Source: a virus. From it: a stretch of 45,832 nucleotides of DNA. The stretch spans positions 1 to 45,832 of IMG/VR virus record IMGVR_UViG_3300048593_000261; one strand, given 5' to 3'. The stretch's first letter is position 1; every line of letters begins with the position of its first letter. Shown here piece by piece: positions 45,527 to 45,832 of the stretch. The notes under the pieces were generated by a model. That model worked only from the letters and a program-made list of their open reading frames with translations. It did no database searches and was not told where the DNA came from. The position numbers and the translations under genes were made by a program.

Positions 45527-45733
45527 TTACCTACCTACAACTAGATTATCTAGAGTATGTAGTTCGCCAAACTCATTACTGCCTCTATATGGGCTATAGC
45601 TATAGCATATGATATTGAGGTCGCCCATATCTTTCCAAACCTTCATTCGACGACCCGTACTAACGATAGTAACCGGGGTATCCTTAGCGATAAGTTGTCG
45701 TTGGGTTCGTTCTTGAGTAGCGTTTTCCGACAT
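45527..45733 (-). CDS. Small protein, 68 aa, on the opposite strand
   Basis: MSENATQERTQRQLIAKDTPV start, a TIVSTGRRMKVWKDMGDLN middle and C-terminal ELHTLDNLVVGR. AAGGA lies 7 nt before the ATG and a consensus promoter precedes it on the minus strand. It converges on the cloverleaf and the end of the rightward run. Unrecognised; the SH3-like beta pattern around VTIVSTGRRMKVWKDMGDL is only an impression. Confidence 0.75.
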   Translation of the reverse strand: MSENATQERTQRQLIAKDTPVTIVSTGRRMKVWKDMGDLNIICYSYSPYRGSNEFGELHTLDNLVVGR

Positions 45734-45795
45734 GATAAATCCTTTGGGCTTCGCCCTGTAGAAGAAAAAAAATAACAGTTGTTCGTTACGCCTTT

Positions 45796-45823
45796 ATTAT
45801 ACTACTGTTTGCGGGCTTGTCAA
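45796..45823 (-). promoter_or_regulatory. Minus-strand promoter
   Basis: On the minus strand TTGACA, 16 nt, TATAAT: perfect boxes, reading into the 68-residue gene; no palindrome is visible within the window beside it. The leader holds a GGGC-GAA-GCCC hairpin near the ribosome binding site. Confidence 0.85.
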
Positions 45824-45832
45824 TCAAATTCC

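Noticed and set aside
1-45832. Prophage integration module (integrase, att sites)
   Set aside because: No integrase, excisionase or flanking direct repeat was found in the window.

Overview
The window is about 45.8 kb of a tailed double-stranded DNA bacteriophage (Caudoviricetes). Two oppositely transcribed modules meet at about 33.7-33.9 kb. The leftward module (1-33,679, minus strand) carries packaging and virion genes in the usual order: a small sigma-factor-like protein, a probable small terminase subunit, GDP-mannose 4,6-dehydratase, an HNH endonuclease, a ClpP-like protease, an ERCC4-type nuclease, the large terminase subunit, portal, a prohead protease/scaffold fusion, a decoration-like protein, the major capsid protein, fibre and decoration proteins, head-tail connectors, the tail tube, tail assembly genes, a 2869-residue tape measure protein, and a very large propeller-like structural protein that runs off the left edge. 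No tail sheath gene is seen, so a long non-contractile tail is the best inference. Genes overlap or nearly touch, which indicates translational coupling. Three intrinsic terminators (after the capsid gene, just after the tail tube gene, and before the tape measure gene) probably step down expression along the operon.

The rightward module (33.9-45.4 kb, plus strand) is very different. It is a row of small, mostly unrecognised genes, nearly every one in its own transcription cassette. A typical cassette has a short palindrome, GGCCGAC-NNN-GTCGGYC followed by TCG (18 copies), then a strong sigma-70 promoter (TTGACA, 16-17 nt, TATAAT-like), a leader, one to a few small genes, and often a GAAA-tetraloop terminator. 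Two classes exist. Class I (34.3-38.0 kb) has GTCGGTC right arms, palindrome-to-promoter gaps of 11 or 22-23 nt, and a 5'-terminal leader hairpin whose loop usually contains AGTT or AGTG. Class II (38.2-43.9 kb) mostly has GTCGGCC arms, gaps of 45-47 nt (once 68), an A/T-rich UP-like tract and an inverted copy of the -35 box. The cassettes behave like host-takeover (early) genes under the host RNA polymerase and resemble in principle the promoter-stem-loop cassettes (PeSLs) of T4-type phages.

This module also holds a promoter-to-terminator unit of about 560 nt without a convincing ORF (42,554-43,114), probably a large structured noncoding RNA; a degenerate tRNA-like sequence followed by a tRNA with a CAT anticodon (43,960-44,109); a 43-residue lipoprotein gene; a minimal protein-kinase-like protein; a DUF932-like protein; and near the right end a perfectly foldable four-way cloverleaf (45,447-45,511) before a short gene on the minus strand.

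The host cannot be named. Consensus sigma-70 promoters, Shine-Dalgarno sites and a lipobox imply a bacterium with sigma-70-type RNA polymerase, most likely diderm. The parallel beta-helix fibre and the NGGGF-type N-terminus resemble proteins I associate with uncultured aquatic phages, but this is an impression, not a search result.
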